Positions 45,199 to 54,429 of a DNA stretch of 64,000 nucleotides are shown one piece after another. Below the pieces are notes generated by a model. The model was not told the origin of the DNA, ran no database searches, and saw nothing but the letters and a program-made list of their open reading frames with translations. Positions within the stretch are counted from its first letter, which is position 1, and every line of letters begins with the position of its first letter. This stretch comes from Acidobacteria bacterium Ga0074141 (GTDB lineage: Bacteria; Acidobacteriota; Blastocatellia; Pyrinomonadales; Pyrinomonadaceae), in assembly GCA_001464665.1 (NCBI GenBank), contig LNDP01000024.1:186001-250000 (forward strand), given 5' to 3'. The position numbers were made by a program, and so were the translations under genes.

Positions 45199-46125
45199 TT
45201 ACGCTTTCCGGGCCCACGTTTCGATGTACGTTCCCATTTCTCCGTAGCTGCTGATGCCGGTCACGACCTTAGAGGCAGCACTTTCGAGGAGACCAACAAC
45301 CCCGCCACGGCTTGGTACCAGACTCGTACCGGGATAAACATTCCAGTAGACCGGGGACAGACCGTATTTGGCGAGAAGCTTTTTCAATGCTTTTGGGCTG
45401 AAGCCAAAAACGTGATACGGCGAAAACGTAGGAGCTAAATTTACACACCAATCCCGACCCCGAAGCTTTTGATAAGCGTTTCCCACCCGAAAATAAAGGC
45501 CTGCCTCATTTGGGACGTCAAGGTAAAGAATTCCACCCGGTTTTAAGGCTTGGCTAATGCGCCGAACGATCTCATCTGGCGTATAGAGATGCTCAAGAAC
45601 CGCAGCCAAAACAATAACGTCATACTCGTTATCCGGTACCGACGAATCCTCGATCGGTTCCCGCCAGATCTTCAGGCCTGTTCTCTCCTCAGCGTAATCC
45701 GCAAAGGTTGATGACGGTTCTACTCCCTCGGCATCCCAACCCAGTTCCTTTGCCGCAACAAGCGTTTCGCCTCGCCCAACTCCCACATCGAGGAGTTTGC
45801 CCTTATGGCCTAGTATCTTCTCCGCCCTTTCTAGAAGAGACTTCGCACCGTCAAGCCGACCTTCGGTGTCGTGCTCCTTAAAGTAATCGTCTGCGTCCAC
45901 GTCATAATGCTGGCCGAGTCCATTTTTGGGGAATGGCATTGGGTTCGGAAAAACCAAAGAACAACTCGTACACCGCCAGATCTCACATTCAACGCCAAGT
46001 CCCTCGCGATGCGAAACACCGCCGCGTTTGCCCACAAATCGGTCAGGCTTTTTTTCGCAGATCGGGCATCTTTGGTCGGTCCAAACATAAAGGTCCGAAC
46101 TATTTTGTGATTCCATCGCGTTCAT
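45199..46125 (-). CDS. Class I SAM-dependent methyltransferase with N-terminal zinc ribbon
   Basis: A 308-residue methyltransferase. The N-terminus carries a zinc-ribbon: C20 and C23 (CPICEKK) and C52 and C55 (CTSCSLVFPNP), typical of a sugar-locus methyltransferase subgroup. The SAM-binding motif is KLLDVGVGRGETLVAAK (about 112-125). The post-I region is DVIVLAAVLEHLYTPDEIV. Its ATG overlaps the stop of the upstream glycosyltransferase (46125-46122), indicating coupling. Likely an O- or N-methylation of a sugar intermediate; exact substrate unknown. Confidence 0.9.
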   Translation of the reverse strand: MNAMESQNSSDLYVWTDQRCPICEKKPDRFVGKRGGVSHREGLGVECEIWRCTSCSLVFPNPMPFPKNGLGQHYDVDADDYFKEHDTEGRLDGAKSLLERAEKILGHKGKLLDVGVGRGETLVAAKELGWDAEGVEPSSTFADYAEERTGLKIWREPIEDSSVPDNEYDVIVLAAVLEHLYTPDEIVRRISQALKPGGILYLDVPNEAGLYFRVGNAYQKLRGRDWCVNLAPTFSPYHVFGFSPKALKKLLAKYGLSPVYWNVYPGTSLVPSRGGVVGLLESAASKVVTGISSYGEMGTYIETWARKA

Positions 46126-47450
46126 GATCCTGTAATCGATTCGTAGACAGCCCTATATCTAATTCCGCCGACCGTTTCGAGGTCGAATTCTTGATTGGCG
46201 ACCTCGCGGCATTTCGCGGAGATATTCCCCAAGCTCTCGATGTTATCAAATGCCTGGAGATATGCCTCGCGGTCGAAACTTTCTATCAGTGAACCGACGC
46301 CGTGGCCCTCAATGAGCAGATCCACATCCCCGACGCCCGCGTTTGCAATTATCGGCAGGCCGCAGGCGAGATATTCTGCATTTTTGGTCGGCGAAGAAGC
46401 TTGCTTGGAATAACAGGGCTTTATAAAAGAGACTGCCAGATCGGCCGCAACCAAATACTCGGGTATTTCGGACGATGGAACACGAGTTATAAGATACTCG
46501 CCATCCGCGTAACCGGCTTCGCGAAGCAGCGGTTCGATGACCTCGGGTTTGCTCTGCGTAAGTATCATCGCAAAAGCATTCTGATACTTTTCTCTGAAGG
46601 CTCCAAAGATATCGGCCGTCTCCGATGTCAAATACCACCCGCCGAACGAGCCGACATAAACCATTACCTTCTTGTCGGCTATACCGAGCTCGTTTCTCTT
46701 TCTCTCCCTTGTATCCGGAGTCGCGGAGGCAAATCGTTCCAGATCAACACAACACGGTATCACCTCGACCGGGCGGCCGAGCTTATCAAACCCCGACTCC
46801 TTTGACTCGGGAAAGAGGATCTCTCTCGCTTTTTCTGTCAGGACGACGAAGGCATCGGCCTCTTTCATCAGCCACCGCTCTACGCGTTTTGCCCCGCGGT
46901 AAAGCAGCCCGCCCTCGGGCCAGATGCCGGCATCCGTATATTCCTCAGGGAAAAATCCCCGAATATCAAAGAGCAATTTGGGTTTCTTGCGTGAGAACTT
47001 CCGGGCCAAAGCTCCCATCAGAGTCGGGACATGTACACGCCCGTGCAAAACATCGAACCGCCCGATCCTCCGCCAAATATAAAAAGCCCCGCGAAAGATA
47101 TCCCAGGCCGTAGCCACCGCCGAGGGCCTCTTATGATATGGCAGCCAATCCCACTCAATTCCCTCCGCCGCCAGTTCCACCCGAACCCTCTCAAACTCCG
47201 CAAGATCCTTCCCCTCCCGCTGCGGCTCAAAAGTAAGCAGCGAAACGCTCAAGGGGAAAATAGACTCGGCATCCAACTCATTTTCACTTTTCAACCTTTT
47301 CCCTTTTACACCTTCTAGCTTTTCCCCTTTTTCACCTTGCAACTCTTCCCCTTTTCCACCTTTGAGAAGCTCCCGCAAATACGGCAAAACCTGCGTCTGA
47401 ACCAAAGGCTCCCGCACCCCGAAATAACAGATATAAAGTGTTCGAGCCAT
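46122..47450 (-). CDS. Glycosyltransferase GT4-type with in-frame tandem-repeat insertion
   Basis: A 442-residue GT-B glycosyltransferase. The first strand is RTLYICYFGVREPLVQTQV. The donor domain has KVMVYVGSFGGWYLTSET, PSSEIPEYLVAADLAVSFI and SPTKNAEYLACGLPIIANA. Residues 31-54 are three tandem octapeptides, G-x-K-G-x-x-L-x, which come from a 24-base repeat and lie between the first helix and the VSLLTFEP strand, where the family has only a short loop. Fold and reading frame are otherwise intact, so the insertion is probably tolerated on a surface loop. It is coupled to the methyltransferase by a 4-base overlap. Confidence 0.88.
   Translation of the reverse strand: MARTLYICYFGVREPLVQTQVLPYLRELLKGGKGEELQGEKGEKLEGVKGKRLKSENELDAESIFPLSVSLLTFEPQREGKDLAEFERVRVELAAEGIEWDWLPYHKRPSAVATAWDIFRGAFYIWRRIGRFDVLHGRVHVPTLMGALARKFSRKKPKLLFDIRGFFPEEYTDAGIWPEGGLLYRGAKRVERWLMKEADAFVVLTEKAREILFPESKESGFDKLGRPVEVIPCCVDLERFASATPDTRERKRNELGIADKKVMVYVGSFGGWYLTSETADIFGAFREKYQNAFAMILTQSKPEVIEPLLREAGYADGEYLITRVPSSEIPEYLVAADLAVSFIKPCYSKQASSPTKNAEYLACGLPIIANAGVGDVDLLIEGHGVGSLIESFDREAYLQAFDNIESLGNISAKCREVANQEFDLETVGGIRYRAVYESITGS
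47289..47360 (-). repeat. Three tandem 24-base repeats inside a glycosyltransferase gene
   Basis: Read on the minus strand there are three consecutive 24-base units, each beginning GGTG and containing AAAAGGG(G)AA. They encode GGKGEELQ, GEKGEKLE and GVKGKRLK. The strand is strongly purine-biased (A/G) and unlike the flanking coding sequence. The period is a multiple of three, so the reading frame is kept. Confidence 0.8.
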
Positions 47451-47520
47451 TAAAAGTTAGGAGATCTAGAGCAAGCACCGATACCACACAATATTTCAGT
47501 TTCACAGAACAATATAGGCC

Positions 47521-48276
47521 CTATTCCTTTTCCATAGAGCTATCGGCAATGCAGACAATGCATCCATTTCGATGTTGAACGCTTCTGATCGTCCATCCGT
47601 TTCTCACTAGCTGCTCGCGGAGCGTCTCCGAAGTATACTCCCGAACATGATCCCCGTCAGAGTAGAAATCGAGTCCCATCTCAAGCCTAACCCGATTGAG
47701 CGAGTCAGCATTAAAGTCAGGAACCTCGATTAGGAGCGTCTTCGCCACGCCATGAAGCTTAGCGAGAAATTCGTCCACTTCCTCGATGTGTTCGATCACA
47801 TGAGAGAGAATTCCGATGTCGTATTTCTTGGACGGAAGATCAGAGGTTACATCCCCGACAATGAATGTGACATTTGAATTGCTCGAATTCTCTCTAGCTT
47901 GACGTATCAGATTTTCATCAAAATCAACCCCGACCACAGATCGGCAATATTTGCCCGCAATATTCGCCCACCGTCCAATACCGCAGCCGATATCAACGAC
48001 CGTTGAGTCCTGTGTAAGGATCTCACTTAGCAATTCTTCGCTAATGCCCTTAGTAACAAGATGGAAATTCCCGGAATAAACATCGCCGGAGGCTTCGAAC
48101 GCCAATCGACCAAATATCCGGTGCAGGTCAAGGAGCAGCCGAAGTTCTCTCTCTCGCCCGAAAACAGATCGGATGAGCATGCGCATCCGATATGCTGCCG
48201 AAGCGACTAGAGACCTGTCCTTATCTCGTGAGAACGACAGGGATTCTTCAATCGGCAATTTTGACAGACTGCTCAT
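47521..48276 (-). CDS. Class I SAM-dependent methyltransferase
   Basis: A 251-residue methyltransferase. Motif I is STVVDIGCGIGRWANIAGKY (about 96), motif II GVDFDENLIRQARENS, motif III DIGILSHVIEHIEEVDEFL. A helical N-terminal extension (about 85 residues) precedes the SAM domain. Its ATG overlaps the stop of the GT2 gene (48276-48273), so they are coupled. Probably modifies a sugar of the repeat unit. Confidence 0.88.
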   Translation of the reverse strand: MSSLSKLPIEESLSFSRDKDRSLVASAAYRMRMLIRSVFGRERELRLLLDLHRIFGRLAFEASGDVYSGNFHLVTKGISEELLSEILTQDSTVVDIGCGIGRWANIAGKYCRSVVGVDFDENLIRQARENSSNSNVTFIVGDVTSDLPSKKYDIGILSHVIEHIEEVDEFLAKLHGVAKTLLIEVPDFNADSLNRVRLEMGLDFYSDGDHVREYTSETLREQLVRNGWTIRSVQHRNGCIVCIADSSMEKE

Positions 48277-49166
48277 ACATTGCGGCGCATCGCCCTCGCC
48301 GGGAACTTGATGAAATACCCGAGAGAACGGGGATCGTTATAGAAACACAATAACGCAGTTCTAAGGAAGCTGAAATAGTCTCCGGACCTGAAATAAGAAC
48401 CTGACAACACCCGATATAAACTTCCGTATGCCCTACCTTCCTCAAATTTTCGATCTCGCCCAGTTGCGCTGAATGCCTTCCGATAGGCAAAAAGCATCTC
48501 ACTCTCCATCCTTTTAATATTCGAGTGCATGTTTGAACCATGCAGCCTGTATTTCAGAAGGGGTTCATCGACAAAGCCGACGGGAAATAGGGAACTGATC
48601 CGAAAATAGATATCCCAGTCCGCCGAGGTCGAGAGAGAATCATCAAAACCTCCGACTTTGTCGAAAACCTTTCGCGGGATCATCACCCCGCTCCCGCCTC
48701 CCAGAATGACTGCACTTTCAAACATCATTAGTTCGGAAGCAACATCGCCTTCCATTCCGTTCAAATGAGTCGCCAGTTCTTCTCCTGAAGCGTCAATATC
48801 GCTCACACCGACATGGACAAGACCGAAAGCGACTTCGGATGCAAACTTTTCCACCTGCCTTTCTATCTTCGTTGGTAGCCAGACATCATCGGCATCTAGG
48901 AATGCAATGTATTCGCCGGTTGATTCCGCCACGCCGCGGTTCCGAGCTACACACACCCCGGAGTTCTCTTGCTCGATTATCTTTATCCGATCGCGGTATT
49001 TCTCAAGAACCTCGAGCGAGTTATCCTTTGACCCGTCATCAACAACTATTACCTCGAGATTAGAATAAGTTTGCCCGAGAGCGCTTTCGACCGCCTCGCC
49101 AACATACCGGGCGTAGTTATAGTTAGGAATGATTGCGCTGACCAATGGCTTCATTTCTTTCGGCAT
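48273..49166 (-). CDS. Glycosyltransferase family 2
   Basis: A 297-residue GT-A inverting glycosyltransferase. The N-terminal nucleotide-binding domain has VSAIIPNYNYARYVGEAVES, VIVVDDGSKDNSLEVL and FLDADDVW (DxD metal motif near residue 95). The region GVMIPRKVFDKVGGFDDSLSTSADWDIYFR contains the catalytic ED-like aspartate. The C-terminal part is helical. It adds a sugar to the repeat unit; donor unknown. It overlaps the methyltransferase genes on both sides (16 bases and 4 bases), typical of a tightly packed operon. Confidence 0.92.
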   Translation of the reverse strand: MPKEMKPLVSAIIPNYNYARYVGEAVESALGQTYSNLEVIVVDDGSKDNSLEVLEKYRDRIKIIEQENSGVCVARNRGVAESTGEYIAFLDADDVWLPTKIERQVEKFASEVAFGLVHVGVSDIDASGEELATHLNGMEGDVASELMMFESAVILGGGSGVMIPRKVFDKVGGFDDSLSTSADWDIYFRISSLFPVGFVDEPLLKYRLHGSNMHSNIKRMESEMLFAYRKAFSATGRDRKFEEGRAYGSLYRVLSGSYFRSGDYFSFLRTALLCFYNDPRSLGYFIKFPARAMRRNV

Positions 49167-49933
49167 ACGGCAAGCTGCACCGGTGCCTTGGCAAGTTTTT
49201 CTTCCGAAAATAAGTAATTTGCCTCGGTCGGGTAAAATGGCCGCCTCCAGATCGCCTCGCTTAGCCTTTCCCGGAGGCCGAGCGGAAACTTATTCATCAC
49301 TCGCCAGCCGAACAGCTTGGCCTGCACAATGGGCTTTGGCGGCAATCTCTGTTGATCGAGATAGAACGGCGAAATACTTTTCCCGATCTCAAGCGATTGC
49401 CCGAGATGCTCCTCAACTATAAAGACCTTCCGCAATTCTTCGCCGAGCTCTTCGGGCGTGTATTCATAAACGTGGAAAGGATTCGAGGGCTTTCCGTTCA
49501 CCGGCCTCGTGTAATGCGCATTCGGAGTCGAAAGCAGTAAAAAGCCTCCGGGACTTAGAACTCGCTCCAACTCCTTGAGAAAGCCCGGACGGTCATGGAT
49601 ATGCTCTACCGTTTCAAATGAAGTGACAGCATCGAAGCTCCCATCCTCAAAAGGCAGCCGAAGGCCATCGCCGAGGATCACCGCGGAATTTTCCCCGCAT
49701 TCGAGCCGAGCCTGAGCCGCCGCTTCCCCATCCACATCAACACCGCAAACAGATCTTGCTGTTCGCTGAAGCAATCCGATCCCGTAGCCGGTCCCGCAGG
49801 CGATATCGAGTACTCTTTTGCCCGCGATCCTTTCAAGCGCAAACCGATACCGCGCCGCATGCTCTCCCCAATAAGGAGAAAGCCGCCCGGCATCGATAAC
49901 ATTCGCTCCTTGAAACCTTTCCGAAACCGCCAT
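49151..49933 (-). CDS. Class I SAM-dependent methyltransferase
   Basis: A methyltransferase of about 260 residues. The start at 49933 gives TGATG overlap with the upstream glycosyltransferase stop, supporting this ATG over a GTG at 49954. Motif I is KRVLDIACGTGYGIGLLQR, motif post-I FDAVTSFETVEHIHDRPGFL, then GGFLLLSTPN, as in O-methyltransferases of polysaccharide loci. The C-terminal part is helical without membrane segments. Substrate unknown. Confidence 0.9.
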   Translation of the reverse strand: MAVSERFQGANVIDAGRLSPYWGEHAARYRFALERIAGKRVLDIACGTGYGIGLLQRTARSVCGVDVDGEAAAQARLECGENSAVILGDGLRLPFEDGSFDAVTSFETVEHIHDRPGFLKELERVLSPGGFLLLSTPNAHYTRPVNGKPSNPFHVYEYTPEELGEELRKVFIVEEHLGQSLEIGKSISPFYLDQQRLPPKPIVQAKLFGWRVMNKFPLGLRERLSEAIWRRPFYPTEANYLFSEEKLAKAPVQLAVCRKK

Positions 49934-51072
49934 CAGATTTTTATTCCCAACCACTGACAGTAAAGTTCGTACTGCCTATCTATCATCCGTTCGAGCGTGA
50001 ATGTGTTTCGCACGAATGACTGGCCGGCGTTTGCCATTGCTTCCGCCCGAGCACGGTCTGATAAAACCTCTTCAATCGCCCTTTCAAGCGAATCCGCATC
50101 CGCCGCGGGAACAAGAGTTCCAGTAACCCCATTCCCAATGGCCTCTTTAGCTCCGCCCACATCGGTCGAGATCAAAGGAGTGCCAACCGACATAGTTTCG
50201 ATCAAAACCTGGCAAAAAGCTTCCGATAGCGAAGGATGCACGACCAGATCGCAGGCTTTCATACAGGCGGCAACATCCTTCCTGAAGCCGGCAAATATAA
50301 CTTTGCTATCGAGCCCGGTCTTGCTGACGTGATCAGCGACGCCGCTTTCTTCGCCACCGCCCCCTACAAAGAATAATCGAATATTCGGGTATTTTTCTAT
50401 CAGAACTGATACGGCGTCCAAGAGAAAGCGATGGCCCTTTGTAGGAAAAAAGTTCCCGAAAGTGCCGATCAGAAATTCTCCGTCGCCAACCCCAAACTCT
50501 TTTCGAACTTCTAAACGCTCGAACTCGGTTGCGGAAAAGCGGTTGAAATCAAATCCCTGATAAACAACTGTGATCTTCTCGTCAGGAACGCTTTCACGGT
50601 TAACCAAATGCTCCTTGACTGCTCCGCCCAAAGTTACGATATGGTCGGCAGTTCTTGCCTCCCATTTATCGATATAAATAGGGAGGCTCTTCCCGATCAG
50701 AAGCGCTTGATCAAGATGATGGCGTGTCAGGACCTTTACATGTGTCCCAGCCAATTTCCCTGCAAGCAACCCGACGAGGCTTGCTTCGTAAAGATGTGTT
50801 TGAACTATATTGAACTTCCCTTGACGGAGTTTCTTTGCCAATCGTAGAGCGGCTAATGGGAAGCCATATCGGCTTCTCGCGCCGAGGCAAAGATATTCCA
50901 CGTTCTTTGCCTCATTGATCCAGGCCGGCTGCTCTTTTCCGGAATCGAAAAGCGTCACCCAAAGCTGCGAGACACCCTTTCCCGCAAGGCCAAGGCCAAG
51001 ATTCCGCAGATACTCTGAGTCTGCCGAATAGGAGACCACTTGGCAGACCTTGATTTCCTTGTCCGAAAGCAT
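49933..51072 (-). CDS. Glycosyltransferase, GT4 type
   Basis: A 379-residue GT-B glycosyltransferase. The N-terminal domain (VCQVVSYSADSEYLRNLGLGLA) is followed by the donor domain: FLIGTFGNFFPTKGHRFLLD, IRLFFVGGGGEESG, and the E-x7-E block HPSLSEAFCQVLIETMSVG. A His/Arg-rich loop (KVLTRHHLDQALL) lies in the acceptor cleft. It directly abuts the FkbM gene stop (TAAATG junction), and its stop overlaps the next gene (TGATG), so it is part of one long coupled operon. Confidence 0.92.
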   Translation of the reverse strand: MLSDKEIKVCQVVSYSADSEYLRNLGLGLAGKGVSQLWVTLFDSGKEQPAWINEAKNVEYLCLGARSRYGFPLAALRLAKKLRQGKFNIVQTHLYEASLVGLLAGKLAGTHVKVLTRHHLDQALLIGKSLPIYIDKWEARTADHIVTLGGAVKEHLVNRESVPDEKITVVYQGFDFNRFSATEFERLEVRKEFGVGDGEFLIGTFGNFFPTKGHRFLLDAVSVLIEKYPNIRLFFVGGGGEESGVADHVSKTGLDSKVIFAGFRKDVAACMKACDLVVHPSLSEAFCQVLIETMSVGTPLISTDVGGAKEAIGNGVTGTLVPAADADSLERAIEEVLSDRARAEAMANAGQSFVRNTFTLERMIDRQYELYCQWLGIKI

Positions 51073-51843
51073 TTATTGAATCGGGAATAGGTTTACGTCG
51101 AAAAGAGTTGGCTGCGAACAGAATTCCTGTTTCGAGATCGCTGAGCCATTGTAGTCGGGCCGGTATTTGTAATGTTTAACTAGGTCCCAGATCATCTCAA
51201 GCGTGTGCCCATTTGCGGCCATGAACTCTGGATGCAAACCTAGTCTCGCAACAGGCCGTTGCTCGGTCAAGACTTTCCGTGCTCCTCTCAAAAGATCTAG
51301 CTCCGCTCCTTCGACGTCGATCTTCAAGCAATTGACGGTGAGGCCTCTTTCCGAAACGAACTGATCGACCGAGATCATCGGGACCTCGATCTTCTCTTTG
51401 CTGCGACCGGTTTCAACGAGTGAATTGGCATTCGAAACCTCCGTACCGGTATCGAAAAAGTAGGCAGTGCCTTTCTTATCCGAAACCGCCTCGGGACTGA
51501 TCTCAACGTTGTGGTCGCAGCCATTCAACTTTACAACTTCACCGAGGACGCCTCGCGTAAACGGAGTCGGTTCAAATGCATAGACCTTACCCGTCTCGCC
51601 AACCAGTCTCGACGTAACGACCGAAAACAAACCAATATGTGCTCCTATGTCAAGAACAACATTTCCCGGCTTTACATTGCTGCGAAAAAACCGAAACGTC
51701 TCCGGCTCATAATCTGACTCATAGTAACGGCTCCATTTTGCCGGAAACAGCACGCGTTCGCTGCCGATCATTCGGGGAACTCCGCGATAGAGCGTTACCG
51801 CGTCGAGCGCTCCATAGAAAACGTTTTTAATTGGCGTCGCCAT
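51073..51843 (-). CDS. FkbM-family methyltransferase
   Basis: A 256-residue SAM-dependent methyltransferase of the FkbM family. Motif I is NVVLDIGAHIGLFSVVTSR. The family's later motifs, LVETGRSKEKIEVPMISVDQ and NCLKIDVEGAELDLLRGA (D-x-E-G-A-E), are complete. FkbM proteins O-methylate hydroxyls of macrolides and sugars; in this locus an O-methyl sugar is most likely. It lies 9 bases after the flippase gene and abuts the next glycosyltransferase. Confidence 0.93.
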   Translation of the reverse strand: MATPIKNVFYGALDAVTLYRGVPRMIGSERVLFPAKWSRYYESDYEPETFRFFRSNVKPGNVVLDIGAHIGLFSVVTSRLVGETGKVYAFEPTPFTRGVLGEVVKLNGCDHNVEISPEAVSDKKGTAYFFDTGTEVSNANSLVETGRSKEKIEVPMISVDQFVSERGLTVNCLKIDVEGAELDLLRGARKVLTEQRPVARLGLHPEFMAANGHTLEMIWDLVKHYKYRPDYNGSAISKQEFCSQPTLFDVNLFPIQ

Positions 51844-51852
51844 CTTTATCCG

Positions 51853-53493
51853 CTAGGTATTGAATCGAATAGAAGTAAGCCCGGAGATCCGAAGCCTAAG
51901 CCAGTCTATCTCGGATCGTGTCAGAACAAATTGCCACAGAAGAAATCCGTAAAGCAAGGCAAATACGAGATATACGAACCCGACGACCGAGATCGGCAGT
52001 GAAGTAAGAAACATCAGGAAGCCGGGAACCGCTAATATTGAACCTGCCACAAGAATTCTTACCACCGGCAGATATTCTAGTTTGATTCCGGTCAACCTAC
52101 TTGTCGCAAACAACAATATAAAGCAATCGGCGATGATTCTCATACTCCATGCGGCTGCCGCACCTACGGCCCCAAATCGAGAAACCAGCATCCAAACCAA
52201 GAGAAGATAAGGAAAAAGCTCCGCCCAATATATCTTTGCGATCAGGTCGGACCGTCCGGCTGCCATTAGAAGAGTAAAGGGAATATAGGTGACAACGTGA
52301 AAGGCCAGACCGATCAGAAGCACGTAAAACGGCGCCGTACTTCCCTGTCCGAACTCGGGGCCTGCCCAAATTGTGAAAAAGGTTTCTGCTACGAGTATCA
52401 AGAATACAGAAGCAGGCAGGAGCCAGATGATGTTCAGTCTTACGACCGTAGAAAAAAGAAAACTAATCGAATCGTCGCTTTGCCCTCCTCGGTTCAGTTG
52501 CGAAAACGCAGGCATCAGGGATTGGCTCATCGCGCTTGAGAACATTGTTATCGAACTTGCGACAATGAACGCAACCGAGTAGAACGCGAGTTCCTTGACC
52601 GATGCAAGACTCGAAAGAACACCCTTTTCTACATTCGCCAATAAAAGTCCCGCAATACCCGCCGCGATCACGCCGAACCCAAACTTTGCCATTGCCGGGA
52701 GTAAACTTGGTTCGATACGGAGTCCAAAAAGCTCCGATAAATGGCTCCTCGAAGCCACAAGATGCCCGGCGAGGTTCAGGAGGCTAGCGGCGAGGAGGAC
52801 GGTTACGGCGCCGATTATTCCGTAGCCTTGGTAAAGAACTATCGGTGTTGCGATAAGGCCTAGGATGCGGGAGCCGGCGTTGATGAACGTATTGAGGTCC
52901 ATGCGGAGCCGGGCAAGCTGCGGCGTGTTAAATATTCCGCAGAGAAAGTTTACGACAAAAGTTACGGCCGCGATCCTGAGTGCCGTTATGGCCTCGGCCT
53001 GTAGAGCTTCCGGGACGTTGAAAAGCCCGATCACCTGCGAGGCAAATATGATCAGGGCTGCGGCCACCGGGACCGAGGTCATAAGGGCAATAAGTGCCGC
53101 TGTTCTTACTATCCGCGCTTCTTTTTCCTCGTCGCCCTCGGCGTAAGCCTCGCTGCCGAATTTGGTCGATGCCATCGACATCCCGAAATCTGCGAACCCG
53201 AGATAGGTCGGTATCAGCCCGATCAGTATCAAAACGCCGTAACTCTCCGCCCCGAGCATCCGGATAACGAACGGAGTCGCCACCAGCGAGACCGCAAGCG
53301 GCGCCACCTGGCCGGCGAGCGTCCAGAGCGAGCCCTTGACGACCTTGGTCGTCATTCCGGCTGTTGATGGCGGAGTTTTGGGCGGTTTGGCGGGTTCGCT
53401 CGCGTCTTTGGACGTCACGTTGAGAAGTGTAAGTGGTTCGGGGCGGGTGGGGCAAGTTGTTTTTTCGATTTGCTTTCTGTTCTTGCGGGTCAT
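51853..53493 (-). CDS. Lipid-linked oligosaccharide flippase (Wzx), copy 1
   Basis: A 546-residue polytopic protein with about 14 hydrophobic helices (VAPLAVSLVATPFVIRMLGAE, YGVLILIGLIPTYLGFADFG) of the Wzx/MATE-like MVF superfamily. It flips the undecaprenyl-linked repeat unit across the inner membrane. About 45 hydrophilic residues precede the helices. It closely resembles the flippase at 55043-56599 along its length (e.g. MTT[KR]VVKGSLWTL, ICGIFNTPQLARLRMDLNT vs ILCGILNTPQLARLRMDLNT). Its ATG overlaps the stop of the GT25 gene, supporting the start at 53493. Confidence 0.93.
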   Translation of the reverse strand: MTRKNRKQIEKTTCPTRPEPLTLLNVTSKDASEPAKPPKTPPSTAGMTTKVVKGSLWTLAGQVAPLAVSLVATPFVIRMLGAESYGVLILIGLIPTYLGFADFGMSMASTKFGSEAYAEGDEEKEARIVRTAALIALMTSVPVAAALIIFASQVIGLFNVPEALQAEAITALRIAAVTFVVNFLCGIFNTPQLARLRMDLNTFINAGSRILGLIATPIVLYQGYGIIGAVTVLLAASLLNLAGHLVASRSHLSELFGLRIEPSLLPAMAKFGFGVIAAGIAGLLLANVEKGVLSSLASVKELAFYSVAFIVASSITMFSSAMSQSLMPAFSQLNRGGQSDDSISFLFSTVVRLNIIWLLPASVFLILVAETFFTIWAGPEFGQGSTAPFYVLLIGLAFHVVTYIPFTLLMAAGRSDLIAKIYWAELFPYLLLVWMLVSRFGAVGAAAAWSMRIIADCFILLFATSRLTGIKLEYLPVVRILVAGSILAVPGFLMFLTSLPISVVGFVYLVFALLYGFLLWQFVLTRSEIDWLRLRISGLTSIRFNT

Positions 53494-54287
53494 TGGAACG
53501 AGTCAAGCCCGTTTACCGATATTTGTGTCCGCGTGGCGATGGAAATAAGCCGAAGCCGCCTGAGGAACCCGCTTAGAACAGGGATCTGAGAGTTGTCCAG
53601 CCATTCGGTTAGTGCACCTCTAAAACGCGACTGGTTTGTAACCTCGATGGTGCTTTTTGCTCCGACAACTGAGACAGGCATCGGATAAACACAGCGGAGC
53701 GAAGCTATTGCCCCGCCTTCGAGAAATTCTTTCCAGGAATCCGGAGCCGTTCTGACAGGCATTAACCAATCATGCAAGGACCGGGCGGCACTCTTGGATA
53801 AAATATAGCCCGCCCCGGAAAGCAGTGCGGTCGGATCTGCCAGCTCGCAGATATAATAATCTGCGATCTCTTCGTTTCCCGGGCCGACTTTTAGGACGAT
53901 TTCCTCAAAGCTTGAATAATGGAGAAGCAGAGCTTCATCTTCGCGGATATGCGACTCATTTAGACCCGAAAGGAAGTCCCTCAAACCATCGGAAAATGCG
54001 ACATCGTCCTCGAGTATCAAAGCATGAGAGTATTCGCTCTGAAGAAAAAGCCCCATCGCCTTCCGATGCGAAAGCACGGCGCCGATCATTCCCGGTGAAA
54101 GCCATTTCGGGTGCTTTCGGACGACCGCCATATCGCAGAGGTCGTGCATCTCGTGGTCTGTAAGCTTCGCTCCCTCAATAGCCTCGACGAATTCAGCCTC
54201 AAGCCCGGATCGCTCAAGCTCGGAGATCATATTCTCGCGGCGGCGGACGGATCGCCTCAAATTGATGACGTAAATGCCAAGTTTCAT
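53490..54287 (-). CDS. Glycosyltransferase family 25 (LPS-type)
   Basis: A 265-residue protein of the GT25 family (LgtB-like, beta-galactosyl/glucosyltransferase group). The N-terminus KLGIYVINLRRSVRRRENM carries the family's 'INLdrs.dR' phrase. It is followed by GAVLSHRKAM and ALILEDDVAFSDGL, with the LEDD metal motif near 95. I chose ATG 54287 (GGGAAG just upstream); an earlier open codon at 54356 would add 23 unrelated residues. It lies between two flippase paralogues and just downstream of a long 21-base repeat array. Confidence 0.9.
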   Translation of the reverse strand: MKLGIYVINLRRSVRRRENMISELERSGLEAEFVEAIEGAKLTDHEMHDLCDMAVVRKHPKWLSPGMIGAVLSHRKAMGLFLQSEYSHALILEDDVAFSDGLRDFLSGLNESHIREDEALLLHYSSFEEIVLKVGPGNEEIADYYICELADPTALLSGAGYILSKSAARSLHDWLMPVRTAPDSWKEFLEGGAIASLRCVYPMPVSVVGAKSTIEVTNQSRFRGALTEWLDNSQIPVLSGFLRRLRLISIATRTQISVNGLDSFQ

Positions 54288-54429
54288 TTCTTCCCTGAAT
54301 CTCGCGGAAAAGCTCTGCCTTCTACCCTTAAAAGCTGGAATCGTGAGTCTAAGCAATTATGGGTATCAGGGCAAGTTATTTTGGTGGGAGTCGGTCAAAT
54401 TGGCTGAAAATGGGGAAATTTGGGCCTTT

